NCBI GenBank assembly: GCA_937900045.1
Contig: CALCEB010000085.1
Coordinates: 9,407 to 73,406, forward strand
Reading direction: 5' to 3'
Length of the DNA stretch: 64,000 nt
Source: an uncultured Acidobacteriota bacterium
GTDB taxonomy: Bacteria; Acidobacteriota; Terriglobia; UBA7540
The position numbers and the translations under genes are program-made. Every line of letters starts with the position of its first letter. Positions within the stretch are counted from its first letter, which is position 1. A model generated the notes under the pieces. The model ran no database searches. It saw only the letters and a list, made by a program, of their open reading frames with translations, and was not told the DNA's origin. This document shows positions 36,509 to 46,242 of the stretch, piece by piece.

Positions 36509-36600
36509 CGGGACCGGCGGATTGCCCTAAGCCGAAGAGGCAGGGTCGCCGCTGCGGCTACCCGCACTCGGGCGACTATAAGGGTCACCCCAAGCCGCGG

Positions 36601-39060
36601 CTAATTCGATCCCCGCTCGTGTTTCAGCCGTTTGCGGATTGCAGCGGCGTCCGGGGCGTTGGGAGCAAGCTGAAGATAAGCTTCGAACTCCTTGCGCGCC
36701 TCAGCGCGATTGCCGCTCGCCGAGAAAGCTAGAGCCAGGTCGTGGTGCGCGTCGGCGGAGCCGGGGCTCATTCGCACCCACTGTTGCAGCGTCTGGATGG
36801 CTTGCTGGTTATCCTTTTGGGCAAGGTAGGCCTGTGCCAATCCGCGATAGACTTTTCCATCCTGCGGGGCCAGCCGCAAATACTCCTTGAAGTCAGTGAC
36901 CGCCTCACTCCAGCTTCCCTTCCGGGCCAGCGCCTCCGCCAGCGCCAGGCGCGCCTCAATAAAGTCCGGCTGGGCACGCAAGGCTTCGCGGAACTGGCCG
37001 ATGGCGTCGTCGGTCTTGCCCTGTTGGAAGAGCGCCTGCCCCAGGGACAGGTGGGCCACGGCCAGATTCGGGGTGAGCTTGAGCGCCGCCTGCGCCTCGC
37101 GGGCCGCTTCCGTGGCGCGGCCCAGGTGGAGCAAAGACTGCGCCAACCCGGTGTGGGCGTCAGATGAATTCGGCTGAACTTTTAAGGCCGCTTGGAACGC
37201 CGCGGCGGCGCCCGCCCAGTTGCCGGAATGGAGCAGCGCCCCGCCCAGGTCCGTCTGCATGGCGGCATTGCTGGGATCGATGGCCAGGCTCTTGGTATAG
37301 GCGTCGATGGCTTTTTGCGCATCGCCTTTTTCCGCCAGCAGGTCTCCCAGCCGGCGCTCGTAGGACGCATCGTTCGGCGCCAAACCCGCAGCCGTTGCCG
37401 CTTCGCTGATGGCGCCGTCCATGTCGCCATTTTGCCGCAAAGCTTCCGCCAGCTTCAAATGCAGGGCTGCATCCCGCGGTTCTAGCTTCACGGCATCACG
37501 AAAGGTTGGAACCGCCAGCGCATCGTTTCGTTCCGCTACCAGCACAGCGCCCAGAGCATTCAGGGCCTGCACGTAGTCCGGCCGCAGATGGACAGCCTGC
37601 GAAAGTTCGGAGTCTGCTCCGCTCAGGTTTCCCTGCGCCTTCAGCGCCAGACCCAGTCGGAAGTGGGCTGCGGCGCTTTTGGGAGCAAGGTCGATAGCCT
37701 GCCGGTACTGGGAGACGGCCTGGGGCAGGTTTCCTGCCGCCTCGTAGGCATTGCCGAGGTTAATGTAGGAATCCGGGTCCTGGGGCCGCTCTGCCGCGTC
37801 CTGGCGGTATTCCTCAATAAATCCAGGGATGTCACTCGATGCATTCCTGGCCTCCGCCAGGTTGCGGCGGTAAGGGGCGGATTGCGGCGAAAGTTTGACC
37901 GCCCTCGCCAGGTCCTCAATGGCCATCTGCAGGTCGCCCGTCTCTCTGCGGATCAGGCCGATTTCCTCGTAAAGGGCGGCGTCGTTGGGCCGGATTCGCA
38001 GCGCATCCTCATACTCTGCCACCGCCGCCTGGTGATTGCCCGCTGCCAGATAGGTCGAAGCCAGCTCCGTGTGCGCCTCCACATGGGCGGGGTGCAGGCC
38101 GATGACGCGCTGCAGCTCGTGAACGGCATCCTGGTAATCGCCCACCTTCCGCAGCGCCAGCGCCAGCGAATAACGGTAGTAAATGTTGTCCGGCCGCATC
38201 TTGACAGCCTGCTGATATTCCTGAATGGCGTGAACCTGGTCGCCACTATTGCTCAAGGTAGCCGCCAAATTGGCATGCAGGTCCGGGTCGTTGGGCCGCA
38301 GCTTCATAGTGGACCGGTACTCGGCGATGCCTTGTGTGGTGTTGCCGGAACGGATCAGCGCGTCCGCCAGCCCGGCGTGATCGTCGGCATTGAAGGGCGC
38401 AAGCTTGATGGCTTGGCGCCATTGCTGAATGGCGTTCGGTGTATCGCCTGCCTGGATGAGGCAAGCGGCGAAAGTGGCATGAATCTGGGCGCTCTTGGGA
38501 TCAAGTTGAAGTGCCGCCTGGAATTCACGGGTGGACTCGGGAATCTGTCCCGTTTCGGAAAGCGCATTCGCCAGCCGCGCATAGGCGGCGGCGCTTTGCG
38601 GATAGACCTTCACTTCACTACGGTAAATTTGGACCGCATGGGGGGTCTGTCCAATCGCTTCGTAAAGCGCGCCAAGGTTGCGGTAAAGGTTTGGAATCGA
38701 GGGGTTTAGCTTCAGGGCGGATTGGTACTCGCGGATGGCGTCAGGAATTTGCTGGAGGCCCGCGTAAGCGCCAGCCAGGTTGTAATGCGCCGTCGAATCC
38801 TGCGGATTCAGCACGAGCGCCTGGCGGTAATCCTCCACGGCTTTTTCAAGCTGGCCGGCTTCGGCCAGCTTGTTGCCTTGGTTCACCAGCGCCGCTACCT
38901 TTGCGGGGTTGGAAGAAGTGGCGGGCAGAATATCATTAAAGGGTCCGAGGGTCGAGGCGGGATGGGCCGGGGTGTGACTCTGATGGGGCGCGGTGGCTTG
39001 TCCCAGCAGCAATGGACACGCTAACCCGATCGCTACAACGGATTGGATCAGGAACCTCAT
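36601..39060 (-). CDS. Large exported TPR protein
   Basis: An 819-residue protein with a signal peptide (MRFLIQSVVAIGLACPLLLG) and then about 22 consecutive 34-residue tetratricopeptide repeats covering about 50-805, e.g. NPQDSTAHYNLAGAYAGLQQ and IPDAIREYQSALKLNPSIPN. The repeats are regular enough to form a continuous superhelix of two to three turns. No catalytic domain. Such periplasmic solenoids scaffold envelope assembly or secretion complexes; no partner is identifiable from the neighbours. Confidence 0.88.
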   Translation of the reverse strand: MRFLIQSVVAIGLACPLLLGQATAPHQSHTPAHPASTLGPFNDILPATSSNPAKVAALVNQGNKLAEAGQLEKAVEDYRQALVLNPQDSTAHYNLAGAYAGLQQIPDAIREYQSALKLNPSIPNLYRNLGALYEAIGQTPHAVQIYRSEVKVYPQSAAAYARLANALSETGQIPESTREFQAALQLDPKSAQIHATFAACLIQAGDTPNAIQQWRQAIKLAPFNADDHAGLADALIRSGNTTQGIAEYRSTMKLRPNDPDLHANLAATLSNSGDQVHAIQEYQQAVKMRPDNIYYRYSLALALRKVGDYQDAVHELQRVIGLHPAHVEAHTELASTYLAAGNHQAAVAEYEDALRIRPNDAALYEEIGLIRRETGDLQMAIEDLARAVKLSPQSAPYRRNLAEARNASSDIPGFIEEYRQDAAERPQDPDSYINLGNAYEAAGNLPQAVSQYRQAIDLAPKSAAAHFRLGLALKAQGNLSGADSELSQAVHLRPDYVQALNALGAVLVAERNDALAVPTFRDAVKLEPRDAALHLKLAEALRQNGDMDGAISEAATAAGLAPNDASYERRLGDLLAEKGDAQKAIDAYTKSLAIDPSNAAMQTDLGGALLHSGNWAGAAAAFQAALKVQPNSSDAHTGLAQSLLHLGRATEAAREAQAALKLTPNLAVAHLSLGQALFQQGKTDDAIGQFREALRAQPDFIEARLALAEALARKGSWSEAVTDFKEYLRLAPQDGKVYRGLAQAYLAQKDNQQAIQTLQQWVRMSPGSADAHHDLALAFSASGNRAEARKEFEAYLQLAPNAPDAAAIRKRLKHERGSN

Positions 39061-39218
39061 TCCCCCGCTTGGACCTCCCTCAAAAGGGTCCCCAAAACTT
39101 AAGAATATACCTCCGGGCCTTACTTTGGCTCAGAAAAATGGCGGTGGACTTACTTGACAGTAACATCCTAGCCCTAACCCGGCATCGCCGGATTCAAAAC
39201 AGTCCTAGAGTGTGGTCA

Positions 39219-39265
39219 TTCCCGCGAAGCTTGTCCCCGCGAATGTGGGGTGCGGGAATCCATGC
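39219..39265. repeat. tcattcccgcg hairpin repeat, interrupted copy
   Basis: TCATTCCCGCG at left and CGGGAATCCA at right, separated by a GC-rich insert cttgtccccgcgaatgtggg. Same family as repeats at 41.7 and 46.1 kb. Nothing else is seen in 39061-39280. Confidence 0.55.
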
Positions 39266-39280
39266 GCGGGCCGGGACAAA

Positions 39281-39313
39281 AACAAAACGGGGCGAGCATG
39301 GCGCTCGCCCCGT
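39281..39313 (-). terminator. Rho-independent terminator after the PEP-CTERM remnant
   Basis: Minus strand: stem ACGGGGCGAGC / GCTCGCCCCGT (11 bp, 5-nt loop) followed by TTTGTTTTTG. It is placed about 60 bp after the PEP-CTERM stop. Confidence 0.85.
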
Positions 39314-39372
39314 TCGTAAGTTCCATCTCAGTGGCTTCAGCGAAGTCAATGAAATCTAAAGGTTTATAACCC

Positions 39373-39774
39373 TTAGCTTAGGAAACGCCGCTTTGCCGCA
39401 CCGGCCAAACCCAGCAATCCGGTTCCGGGCAGGATCAGTGATCCCGGCTCAGGCGTGCCAGTTCCGCCGCCAGCAGTCAGCGACAATTGGCTGATAGCGA
39501 AATCGGTGCAATTCAACACACAACTGGTGAGGCTGTATTCGATCGAGATGATGTTTGCGCCAGGGGTCAGGTCCTGGACTCCCAGGAAGATCGCGCTGCC
39601 ATCCTCGTTGCCATTGGAGGAGCCGTTCTCAGTGAACGTGCCGAGCAGGCCTGAGGCACCAAACGCCTGGATCTGGGCGCCAATTTCCGAAAGCCCCTTG
39701 ATGGAACCGAGCGTGAGTGGACCGTTGCCGGGATTGGTGGTGGTCCAAATCAGGAAGTCCGCTGGGCTTTCCAC
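39373..39774 (-). pseudogene. N-terminally truncated PEP-CTERM sorted protein
   Basis: The open frame encodes ~133 residues ending in a full PEP-CTERM tail: TPEPGSLILPGTGLLGLAG then AAKRRFLS, i.e. PEP motif, hydrophobic helix, basic end. These tails are cut by exosortase during export. The body (GSAIFLGVQDLTPGANIIS) is the end of a beta-sandwich. No signal peptide or ATG exists at the 5' side; only a GTG at 39774 can start it. A good terminator follows, so the 3' end is native and the 5' end is lost. Confidence 0.7.
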
Positions 39775-39937
39775 CCCTTTTCAGGCCCGGCATCCCCGGC
39801 GCTGTCCTCATGGGCGTCCCTACGGGATTTCAACGCCGGAGCCTTTGGCTGGCATTGAGCCGTCCCTCACACTGTGTTAGCCTGTTCATGAAGGGCCCGG
39901 CTTTTCAATTCCTGCCCCCAGGGATATTCACAACCGA

Positions 39938-41323
39938 ATGGATTGGGCTGCTGAGTTCAAATCATCACTCGATGGCGCGCTTCTCACCGGCGAGCCGGCG
40001 CGGGCCGAAGCGTCCGGTGACTTTGGAGCCGTGTTTCGGCGCATGCCGCAGGCAGTGGTGCGTCCGGCCACGGTCCAGGACGTTTCCCGCACCCTCAAGT
40101 TTGCCGCCAGCCGGTCACTGCCCGTTTCCACGCGCGGCGCAGGCCATTCGCAAAGCGGCCAGTCGCTTTCCAGCGGTATCGTATTGGATATAAAGTCTTT
40201 GGATAAAGTCCTGCGGTTGGAAGAAGGTAGCCTCACCGTCACTTGCCAGCCAGGAATTACTTGGCGGGCGCTGCTGGAGGAGCTTGCTCCGCGCCACCTT
40301 TCGCCCCCAGTGCTCACCAACAACCTGGACGTCACTGTGGGCGGGACGCTTTCAACGGCCGGGCTTGGGGTCTCCACGTGGCGGAACGGCACCCAGGCGG
40401 ACCACTGCCTGGAGTTGGAGGTGGTGACGGGCTCAGGTGAGGTTTTGCGTTGCTCGCCAACATCCAACGCCGAATTGTTTGACGCCGTGCGCGGCGGAAT
40501 GGGACAGTTCGGCGTTATGACTGAAGCCAAACTGCAACTGCGCCGTCACAAACCGCGCTTCCGCAGCTTTTACCTGCTTTATGAGCAACTTGGGACGCTA
40601 TTGGGGGATCTCAAACGCCTGATGGCTGAGGAGCGGTTTGATTATCTGGAATCCTGGTGTGTGCCGCTGCCGATGGGTTTTAAGGAGGTAAATGGCCAGC
40701 GCCAAGCCTTTGCTCAATGGTTTTTCCCGCTGCACGCCACGGTTGAGACCGGGAATGAGGCCCCCGAAGCCGCTACGAAGCTCGAGGGGTTGCAGTTTTA
40801 CAAGCACGTCCACACCGAAAATGGCGATCTGCAGGCTTTTTTTGCCCGGCTTGATCCGCTTTTTGCTCTGTGGAAGCGGGCGGGCTTTTGGGATTATGCC
40901 CATCCCTGGATGGAATGCATCCTACCTTGGGAAGCCACGGAATTTTATGTCGGGCAGGTCCTTGCACAAATGCAACCGCAGATGATCGCCGGGGGCCACA
41001 TTCTGCTTTGGCCGGCTCGGGGCGAGGCAACGTCGCTTCCCCTCTTCATGCGGCCTAAAGGCAAATTGGCGATGGGTTTTGGCATCCTGCCTGCCGTTCC
41101 TTCCCGCTTCTTGCAGGATGCCCTGCCCCGCCTCAGCCAGGCCAGTTTGGCTTCGATGATGGTGGGCGGGAAGCGGTATCTCTCCGGTTGGATGGATTTC
41201 GATGCGGATCAATGGAAGGCTCACTACGGTGAGCAGTATGAACGGGTTAAGTCATTGAAGGCGAAGTACGACCCTTACGGTATCTTGAACCCGGAGTTTC
41301 TGAAGTTGGAATCGCGGTCGTAA
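39938..41323 (+). CDS. Cytokinin-dehydrogenase-like FAD oxidoreductase
   Basis: A 461-residue VAO/PCMH-type flavoenzyme. The FAD-binding half has RGAGHSQSGQS with His70 in the position of covalent FAD attachment, NNLDVTVGGTLSTAGLG, WRNGTQADHCLELEVVTGSG and GGMGQFGVMTEAKL. The substrate half contains AHPWMECILP (321-330), matching the HPWLNL-type signature of cytokinin oxidases. The C-terminus YDPYGILNPE is also typical. The cytokinin-dehydrogenase active-site Asp region reads LELEV here, so a Glu may replace it. No signal peptide. It may oxidise N6-substituted adenines or another amine/alcohol. Confidence 0.8.
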   Translation: MDWAAEFKSSLDGALLTGEPARAEASGDFGAVFRRMPQAVVRPATVQDVSRTLKFAASRSLPVSTRGAGHSQSGQSLSSGIVLDIKSLDKVLRLEEGSLTVTCQPGITWRALLEELAPRHLSPPVLTNNLDVTVGGTLSTAGLGVSTWRNGTQADHCLELEVVTGSGEVLRCSPTSNAELFDAVRGGMGQFGVMTEAKLQLRRHKPRFRSFYLLYEQLGTLLGDLKRLMAEERFDYLESWCVPLPMGFKEVNGQRQAFAQWFFPLHATVETGNEAPEAATKLEGLQFYKHVHTENGDLQAFFARLDPLFALWKRAGFWDYAHPWMECILPWEATEFYVGQVLAQMQPQMIAGGHILLWPARGEATSLPLFMRPKGKLAMGFGILPAVPSRFLQDALPRLSQASLASMMVGGKRYLSGWMDFDADQWKAHYGEQYERVKSLKAKYDPYGILNPEFLKLESRS

Positions 41324-41683
41324 CGCCGTGGTCCTCCACGCCGCATGGTGCCGGAGGGAACTAACGGGCTTGAGCCTAAAAGGTATTCCGGGTTTGGCCA
41401 GAAACAAGGATGCGCCCAAAAGCCACCGGACCGGGCATTGCTGTCCGTGGCCACCAGCCTGCCGTGCTTCCGTATACGGCGTATCGCTTCGATACACAGC
41501 TCTTTTTCCACCACTGCCCTCGGCCTTTGGCTAGAATGGCATGGAGTCAAACATGGATTTGAACCGGGAACCGGTTTCCGGCGGGCCACGCGAGATTTGG
41601 AATTACCCAAAACTGAGGGAACGAAGCTAGAATGTTTATGAAAACAAAGGGTCGGGGTTCTGGAACGTTACACCGGGAGTCAC

Positions 41684-41793
41684 GGGCTGGCGCAGACGTT
41701 CCCAAGTCTGCGTCCCGATCAGCCGTCATTCCCGCGTAGGCGGGAATCCACATGTGCGCAGGATCGCCGGCTCCGCAAGGTCTGCGCCAGCCC
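41684..41793. repeat. Small inverted-repeat element upstream of the M16 gene
   Basis: Perfect 14-bp terminal inverted repeats GGGCTGGCGCAGAC (41684-41697) and GTCTGCGCCAGCCC (41780-41793) enclose a hairpin cgtcattcccgcg-tag-gcgggaatcc. Its right end is 39 bp upstream of the M16 ATG and may carry or displace its promoter. The rest of 41324-41683 shows no gene. Confidence 0.65.
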
Positions 41794-41832
41794 ACATTTC
41801 ACGAGATCAAAGAGTCCAGAGTGGAGGAATTG

Positions 41833-43146
41833 ATGAAATCCAGAAAAGTGTTTAAAAACAAATCGCTTGTGCCATCCACTCCCGCTAATGTCCGCAAGGA
41901 AGTGTTGCCCAATGGGCTGACCGTGGTTACCGAGGCTATGCCTTCGGTTCGATCCGTGGCCATTGGTATCTGGCTGCGGGGTGGGTCGCGGCAGGAGAGC
42001 AAAGCCGAGAACGGCATCACTCACTTTCTGGAGCATATGGTGTTCAAAGGTACAAGCCATCGCACGGCAGAGGAGATTGCCCGCTCCGCCGATTCCATTG
42101 GCGGCCATTTGGACGCATTCACCGCCAAGGAATTCACCAGTTTCTCCGTCAAGGTGCTGGATGAGCATGTGCCTCGCGCCTTTGACGTGCTGGCAGATCT
42201 GGTGAAGAATCCTCTGCTGCGTGAGGACCATGTCGAAAAGGAAAGCCAAGTGATCCAGGAAGAGATCAAGATGGTGGAAGACACTCCGGACGACTTGGTG
42301 CATGAAATCTTCCTGGCAAACTACTGGCGGGGGCACTCGCTGGGCCGGCCGATCCTCGGCACCCGGCAGACCGTGGGCAGCTTTGACCGCAAACGGCTGC
42401 TCGATTACTTTCATCGCTACTACACGCCGAAGAATATGATTATCGCTGCGGCGGGGCACCTGGAACATCAGCGCATTGTGGATATTGTGGGACAGGAGTT
42501 CGGTGAATTGCCCTCTGGCCGCGCTGTTCCCCGCGATCCCGCTCCGGTGCCGCATCCTGTCATCGGCACACATCATAAGAAAAATCTGGAGCAGGCGCAC
42601 ATCTGCCTGGGGACGCCCGCCTATCCGCATACGCACAAAAAACGGTATGCGGCTTACGTGCTGAGCACAGTCTTGGGCGGCGGTATGAGTTCCCGGCTGT
42701 TCCAAAAGATTCGTGAGGAGCGTGGCCTGGTTTACGCAGTTTTTTCCGGCCTCAGCACTTTCCGGGACGCTGGCTACCTGAGCGTCTATGCTGGCACTTC
42801 CAAGCAGAATGTGCGCCAGGTGGTGGACCTGATTGTGGCCGAATTCAAGGAGTTGAAAACCAAGCCGCTGCCCGCCGAGGAGTTGCAACGCGCCAAAGAT
42901 TACCTGAAGGGCAGCATGTTATTGGGCTTGGAATCCACCGGCAGCCGCATGTCGAACGTGGCCCGGCAGGAAATTTACTTTGGCAAGTACACCACGCTTG
43001 ATGAGGTGGCGCGCCGGGTGGATTCCGTCAAGGTGGATCACGTGATGCAGGTGGCCTGCGAAGTCTTCGAGCCCAAGCGGCTGTCCCTCACGGTTCTTGG
43101 CCCGCCAGACGGATTGAAATTCACCCGCGCCCAGCTTGCCTGTTAG
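41833..43146 (+). CDS. M16-family zinc protease (processing-peptidase-like)
   Basis: A 437-residue single-module M16 peptidase. The inverted zinc motif HFLEH is at 64-68, with the third ligand Glu in EKESQVIQEEIKMVED. The second half keeps the GGGMSSRLFQKIREERGLVY signature that helps bind substrate. The ATG at 41833 has GGAGG five bases upstream; the frame is open to 41752 across the inverted-repeat element. Related to the PqqL/YmxG group that usually acts as a homodimer on unfolded peptides; no second non-catalytic subunit is adjacent. Confidence 0.93.
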   Translation: MKSRKVFKNKSLVPSTPANVRKEVLPNGLTVVTEAMPSVRSVAIGIWLRGGSRQESKAENGITHFLEHMVFKGTSHRTAEEIARSADSIGGHLDAFTAKEFTSFSVKVLDEHVPRAFDVLADLVKNPLLREDHVEKESQVIQEEIKMVEDTPDDLVHEIFLANYWRGHSLGRPILGTRQTVGSFDRKRLLDYFHRYYTPKNMIIAAAGHLEHQRIVDIVGQEFGELPSGRAVPRDPAPVPHPVIGTHHKKNLEQAHICLGTPAYPHTHKKRYAAYVLSTVLGGGMSSRLFQKIREERGLVYAVFSGLSTFRDAGYLSVYAGTSKQNVRQVVDLIVAEFKELKTKPLPAEELQRAKDYLKGSMLLGLESTGSRMSNVARQEIYFGKYTTLDEVARRVDSVKVDHVMQVACEVFEPKRLSLTVLGPPDGLKFTRAQLAC

Positions 43147-43373
43147 CGGCTGGGGAAAAACTCATTGGGCGTGTCATGCTTAGCCGATTCGCTCCTCATC
43201 GAATCGCCCGAAGCAGAAGTAACCTCTGCAACAACTCGGAATCGTACTTCCCAAGTACTTCAATCCGAACTTTGAATGTCGTGCAGACTCGGCGATAGCC
43301 TAAACCGCTTCCAAACTACGTAGCTCAGATCTGACCCCTTTCGTGACGAACTTCGGATCGAGGGGACCACGGG

Positions 43374-45815
43374 CTATTCGTAGCGGAGGGCGACCATGGG
43401 ATCGGCGCGCATGGCGCGGCGCGCGGGAATGTAGCAGGCGGCAATCGCGACGAGCATGAGCAGAATTGCGACGGCGGCGAAAGTGAGCGGATCGTGCGCG
43501 GTGACGCCGAAAAGTTCGTTGGCCATGAGCCGCGTTAAGCCCAGCGCGGCAGGGATGCCGATGGCCACGCCAATGAGCGCCATGCGCGCACCCTGTCCGA
43601 GGATGAGGCGCAAAATGTCTTGGCGCTGCGCGCCGAGCGCCATGCGCAGTCCGAATTCGTGAGTTCGCTGGCCGGCTAGGTAGGAAATCACGCCGTAAAT
43701 TCCCACGCCCGCGAGCACCAGCGCGAGCGCCGCGAAGACGCCGAGAAGCATCATCGAGAATCTACGCGCGGCAAACGAATTGGACACGACTTCGTCCATG
43801 GTCTCCATGTCGTAGACCACTTCGCGAGGATCGATTTCCTGGACGGCCCGGCGAACCGGGCCCATCACCGCTGCCGGATCGCCTTTGGTACGCAGAACCA
43901 CGGCGACGGCGTCTGCGACGAGCGGCATGAGCTTCTCCGGAAGCTGCATGAAGGGATAGTAGAACTGCGCCTCGATGGCCGACTTTGCGTCGGCGCCGAG
44001 CCCCCACTGTTTTATGTGGCCAACGACGCCGACGATCTCGGCTTGCACGTTGAAGGCCGCGAGATGGATGTGCTTGCCGATGGGGTTTTGGTGAGGGAAA
44101 TAGGTGCGCGCGAAAACGTCGTCGATGTCGATTACCACCGGGGCGTGCTCGTCGTCCTGCGGCGTGACGAAGCGGCCGCGCTCGAGCATTACTCCCATGG
44201 CTTGCTGGAAACCGGCCTCGACGAGATAGAACATCGCCTGGTGCATGTCATTGTCATTGGCGGGCTTCGGCTGGCCCTCGATCCAGAACGGCAGGGAGGA
44301 ATCATGAATCATCGGGCGCGAGCCCAGGGTAACGGAAACGGCTTCGACGCCGGGGATGGAATACATTTTGGCGTCGAAGTGGCGCAGACGGGCGCGCGTT
44401 TCAGCGGCGCCCGTCGTGGAGGAGGCCGGCAGAGACAAATCGAAGGTGATGGCGTGGCTGGGATTGAATCCGGGATTTACGCGCCAAAGCGCCGCGAGGC
44501 TGCGAATCATCAAGCCGGCGCCGGCCAATAAAACCAAGGCCATGGCTATTTCGATGACCACGAAAACTCCCTGGAGCCGGTGGCGGGCGCCGCTCAAGCC
44601 GCGGCCGCTTTCTTTGAGTATCTCCTGGAGATTTACGCGGGAAGTCTTCAGCGCCGGTACCAAGCCAAAAGCAATTCCCGCAAAAACTGACACCGCCATC
44701 GTAAAGAGCAATACGTGCGCGTCGAGGGAGATTTCGTTGGCGCGCGGCAATGTGCCGGGCAGCGTGCTGAGCACGCCCTTGGTGGCCCAGAAGGCGATCA
44801 ACAGTCCCAGCGCTCCGCCCAACCCAGCGAGCAAAATGCTTTCGGTGAGAAGCTGCTGAATGACGCGCCTTTGGCTTGCGCCCAACGCCGCCCGGATCGC
44901 AAACTCACGCGACCTGCCCATCGAGCGCGCCAGCAGAAGATTTGCGACGTTCGCGCACGCGATCAGCAACACGAAACCGACGGCGCCCAGAAGCACCAGC
45001 AGGAATGGCCGGACGTTACCGACGATGTCTTCCTTCATCGAAACGAGCGTTATGCCTACGCCCTTATCGGCCTCCGGGTAAGCGGCGGCGAGATTTCGCG
45101 CGATGCTCTCCATGTCGGCTTTGGCCTGCGGGAGCGTGACGCCAGGCTTGAGGCGGCCGATGGCGTGGGCGCTCATGTCGATGCGACGGTCGCGAAAGGA
45201 TGGATCGTTCCACTGGCCGATGGGAGTGTAGACATCGCGGGCGTGGCCGTAGAAGGTGAAACTGGAGGGAATCACGCCCACGACGGTATAGGACGCGCCA
45301 TTGAGGATGACGGATTTTCCGGCGATGCGGGGCGAAGAGCCGAAATGTCGTTTCCAGAAGCCTCCGCCGAGAATCACCACCGGCGCGGCGCCCACCTGAT
45401 CGTCCTCGGGACGAAACCTACGGCCAATAATGGGCTTTACGCCCAGCGTTGAAAAAAAATCTGCGGAAATCATGTACCCGCTCAGCCGCTCCGCTTCGCC
45501 CTTTCCGGTGAAGTTGTAGTCCTCGTTGCGGTAGATGGCCATAGTTGAAAACGAATGCGCGTCCCTCTGCCAATCGAGGAAATTCAGATAGGCAATTGGG
45601 GCTTGGTCGAATCCGGCAGTCTTTTCATAAAGCGCGACGATCTGACCGGAATGTGGGTACGGCAGCGGGTTGAGCAGCACGCCGTTGACAACGCTGAAGA
45701 GCGCGGTATTCGCGCCGATGCCCAGCGCCAGCGTTAGGATGGCGATGGCGGCGAACGCCGGAGCCTGCGTGAGAGTGCGAATCGCGTAGCGAATATCCTG
45801 CATCAGTGTGTTCAT
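43374..45815 (-). CDS. MacB/FtsX-type ABC permease (ADOP-like)
   Basis: An 813-residue permease with two FtsX/MacB units in one chain. Unit 1: helix FAAIAILTLALGIGANTALF, a periplasmic MacB-PCD domain (about 50-240), then three helices including FLLVLLGAVGFVLLIACANV. Unit 2 repeats this from about 430, ending with ALVLAGVGIYGVISYLAGQR and PMVALRYE. The motif LALGIGANTA and the PxxALRYE end are characteristic of the large permeases expanded in Acidobacteria. The matching ATPase gene is not adjacent. Substrate unknown; relatives export peptides, lipoproteins or drugs. Confidence 0.9.
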   Translation of the reverse strand: MNTLMQDIRYAIRTLTQAPAFAAIAILTLALGIGANTALFSVVNGVLLNPLPYPHSGQIVALYEKTAGFDQAPIAYLNFLDWQRDAHSFSTMAIYRNEDYNFTGKGEAERLSGYMISADFFSTLGVKPIIGRRFRPEDDQVGAAPVVILGGGFWKRHFGSSPRIAGKSVILNGASYTVVGVIPSSFTFYGHARDVYTPIGQWNDPSFRDRRIDMSAHAIGRLKPGVTLPQAKADMESIARNLAAAYPEADKGVGITLVSMKEDIVGNVRPFLLVLLGAVGFVLLIACANVANLLLARSMGRSREFAIRAALGASQRRVIQQLLTESILLAGLGGALGLLIAFWATKGVLSTLPGTLPRANEISLDAHVLLFTMAVSVFAGIAFGLVPALKTSRVNLQEILKESGRGLSGARHRLQGVFVVIEIAMALVLLAGAGLMIRSLAALWRVNPGFNPSHAITFDLSLPASSTTGAAETRARLRHFDAKMYSIPGVEAVSVTLGSRPMIHDSSLPFWIEGQPKPANDNDMHQAMFYLVEAGFQQAMGVMLERGRFVTPQDDEHAPVVIDIDDVFARTYFPHQNPIGKHIHLAAFNVQAEIVGVVGHIKQWGLGADAKSAIEAQFYYPFMQLPEKLMPLVADAVAVVLRTKGDPAAVMGPVRRAVQEIDPREVVYDMETMDEVVSNSFAARRFSMMLLGVFAALALVLAGVGIYGVISYLAGQRTHEFGLRMALGAQRQDILRLILGQGARMALIGVAIGIPAALGLTRLMANELFGVTAHDPLTFAAVAILLMLVAIAACYIPARRAMRADPMVALRYE

Positions 45816-46083
45816 CGTTCACCGCTTTGTGCCCTTGACCAATGATAAGTGACGAGTGACAATCAACAGCAAATCCACCACGGGAGAGTCAGTGGGCAAT
45901 CATCCCGATTTCTTCACGCGATCCGCCGAAATTTGAGAAAGAGAGGGTAAACCGGGTTACCAGCGCTAACCTCCAGGCGGTACATGACCGCAAGCCCGAG
46001 CTCGTGGCCTACCAAAACAGCAAATATGCTCCGTCAATGATAAGCAGACTGCCAAATTGTCCTTCGGCTCATTCTGCACCGGT

Positions 46084-46242
46084 GTAGTGGTGCAGTTTGG
46101 ACGTTCGCGATCTTGTTCGTAGCCGTCATTCCCGCGAAAGCGGGAGTCCACTGCTATGAGTAAGTCCCCGATAGATTCCCGCCTGCGCGGGAATGACCAT
46201 CGGACGACGTCTTGGCAAACGTCGGGCAACCTGCACCACGAC
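46084..46242. repeat. Composite palindromic element
   Basis: Outer ends GTAGTGGTGCAG (46084-46095) and CTGCACCAC (46231-46239) match the terminal repeats of the 5.1-kb element, but the interior holds two inverted tcattcccgcg-type hairpins (46127-46153 and 46177-46199). The wider gap 45816-46387 (572 bp) shows no other gene or promoter I can support. Confidence 0.65.

Noticed and set aside
37588..38709. 373-residue plus-strand frame in the TPR gene
   Set aside because: Repeats of the sense TPR gene create long open mirrors; no start signals.
41719..42888. 389-residue minus-strand frame over the M16 protease
   Set aside because: Sense strand has an intact HxxEH protease with a strong ribosome site.
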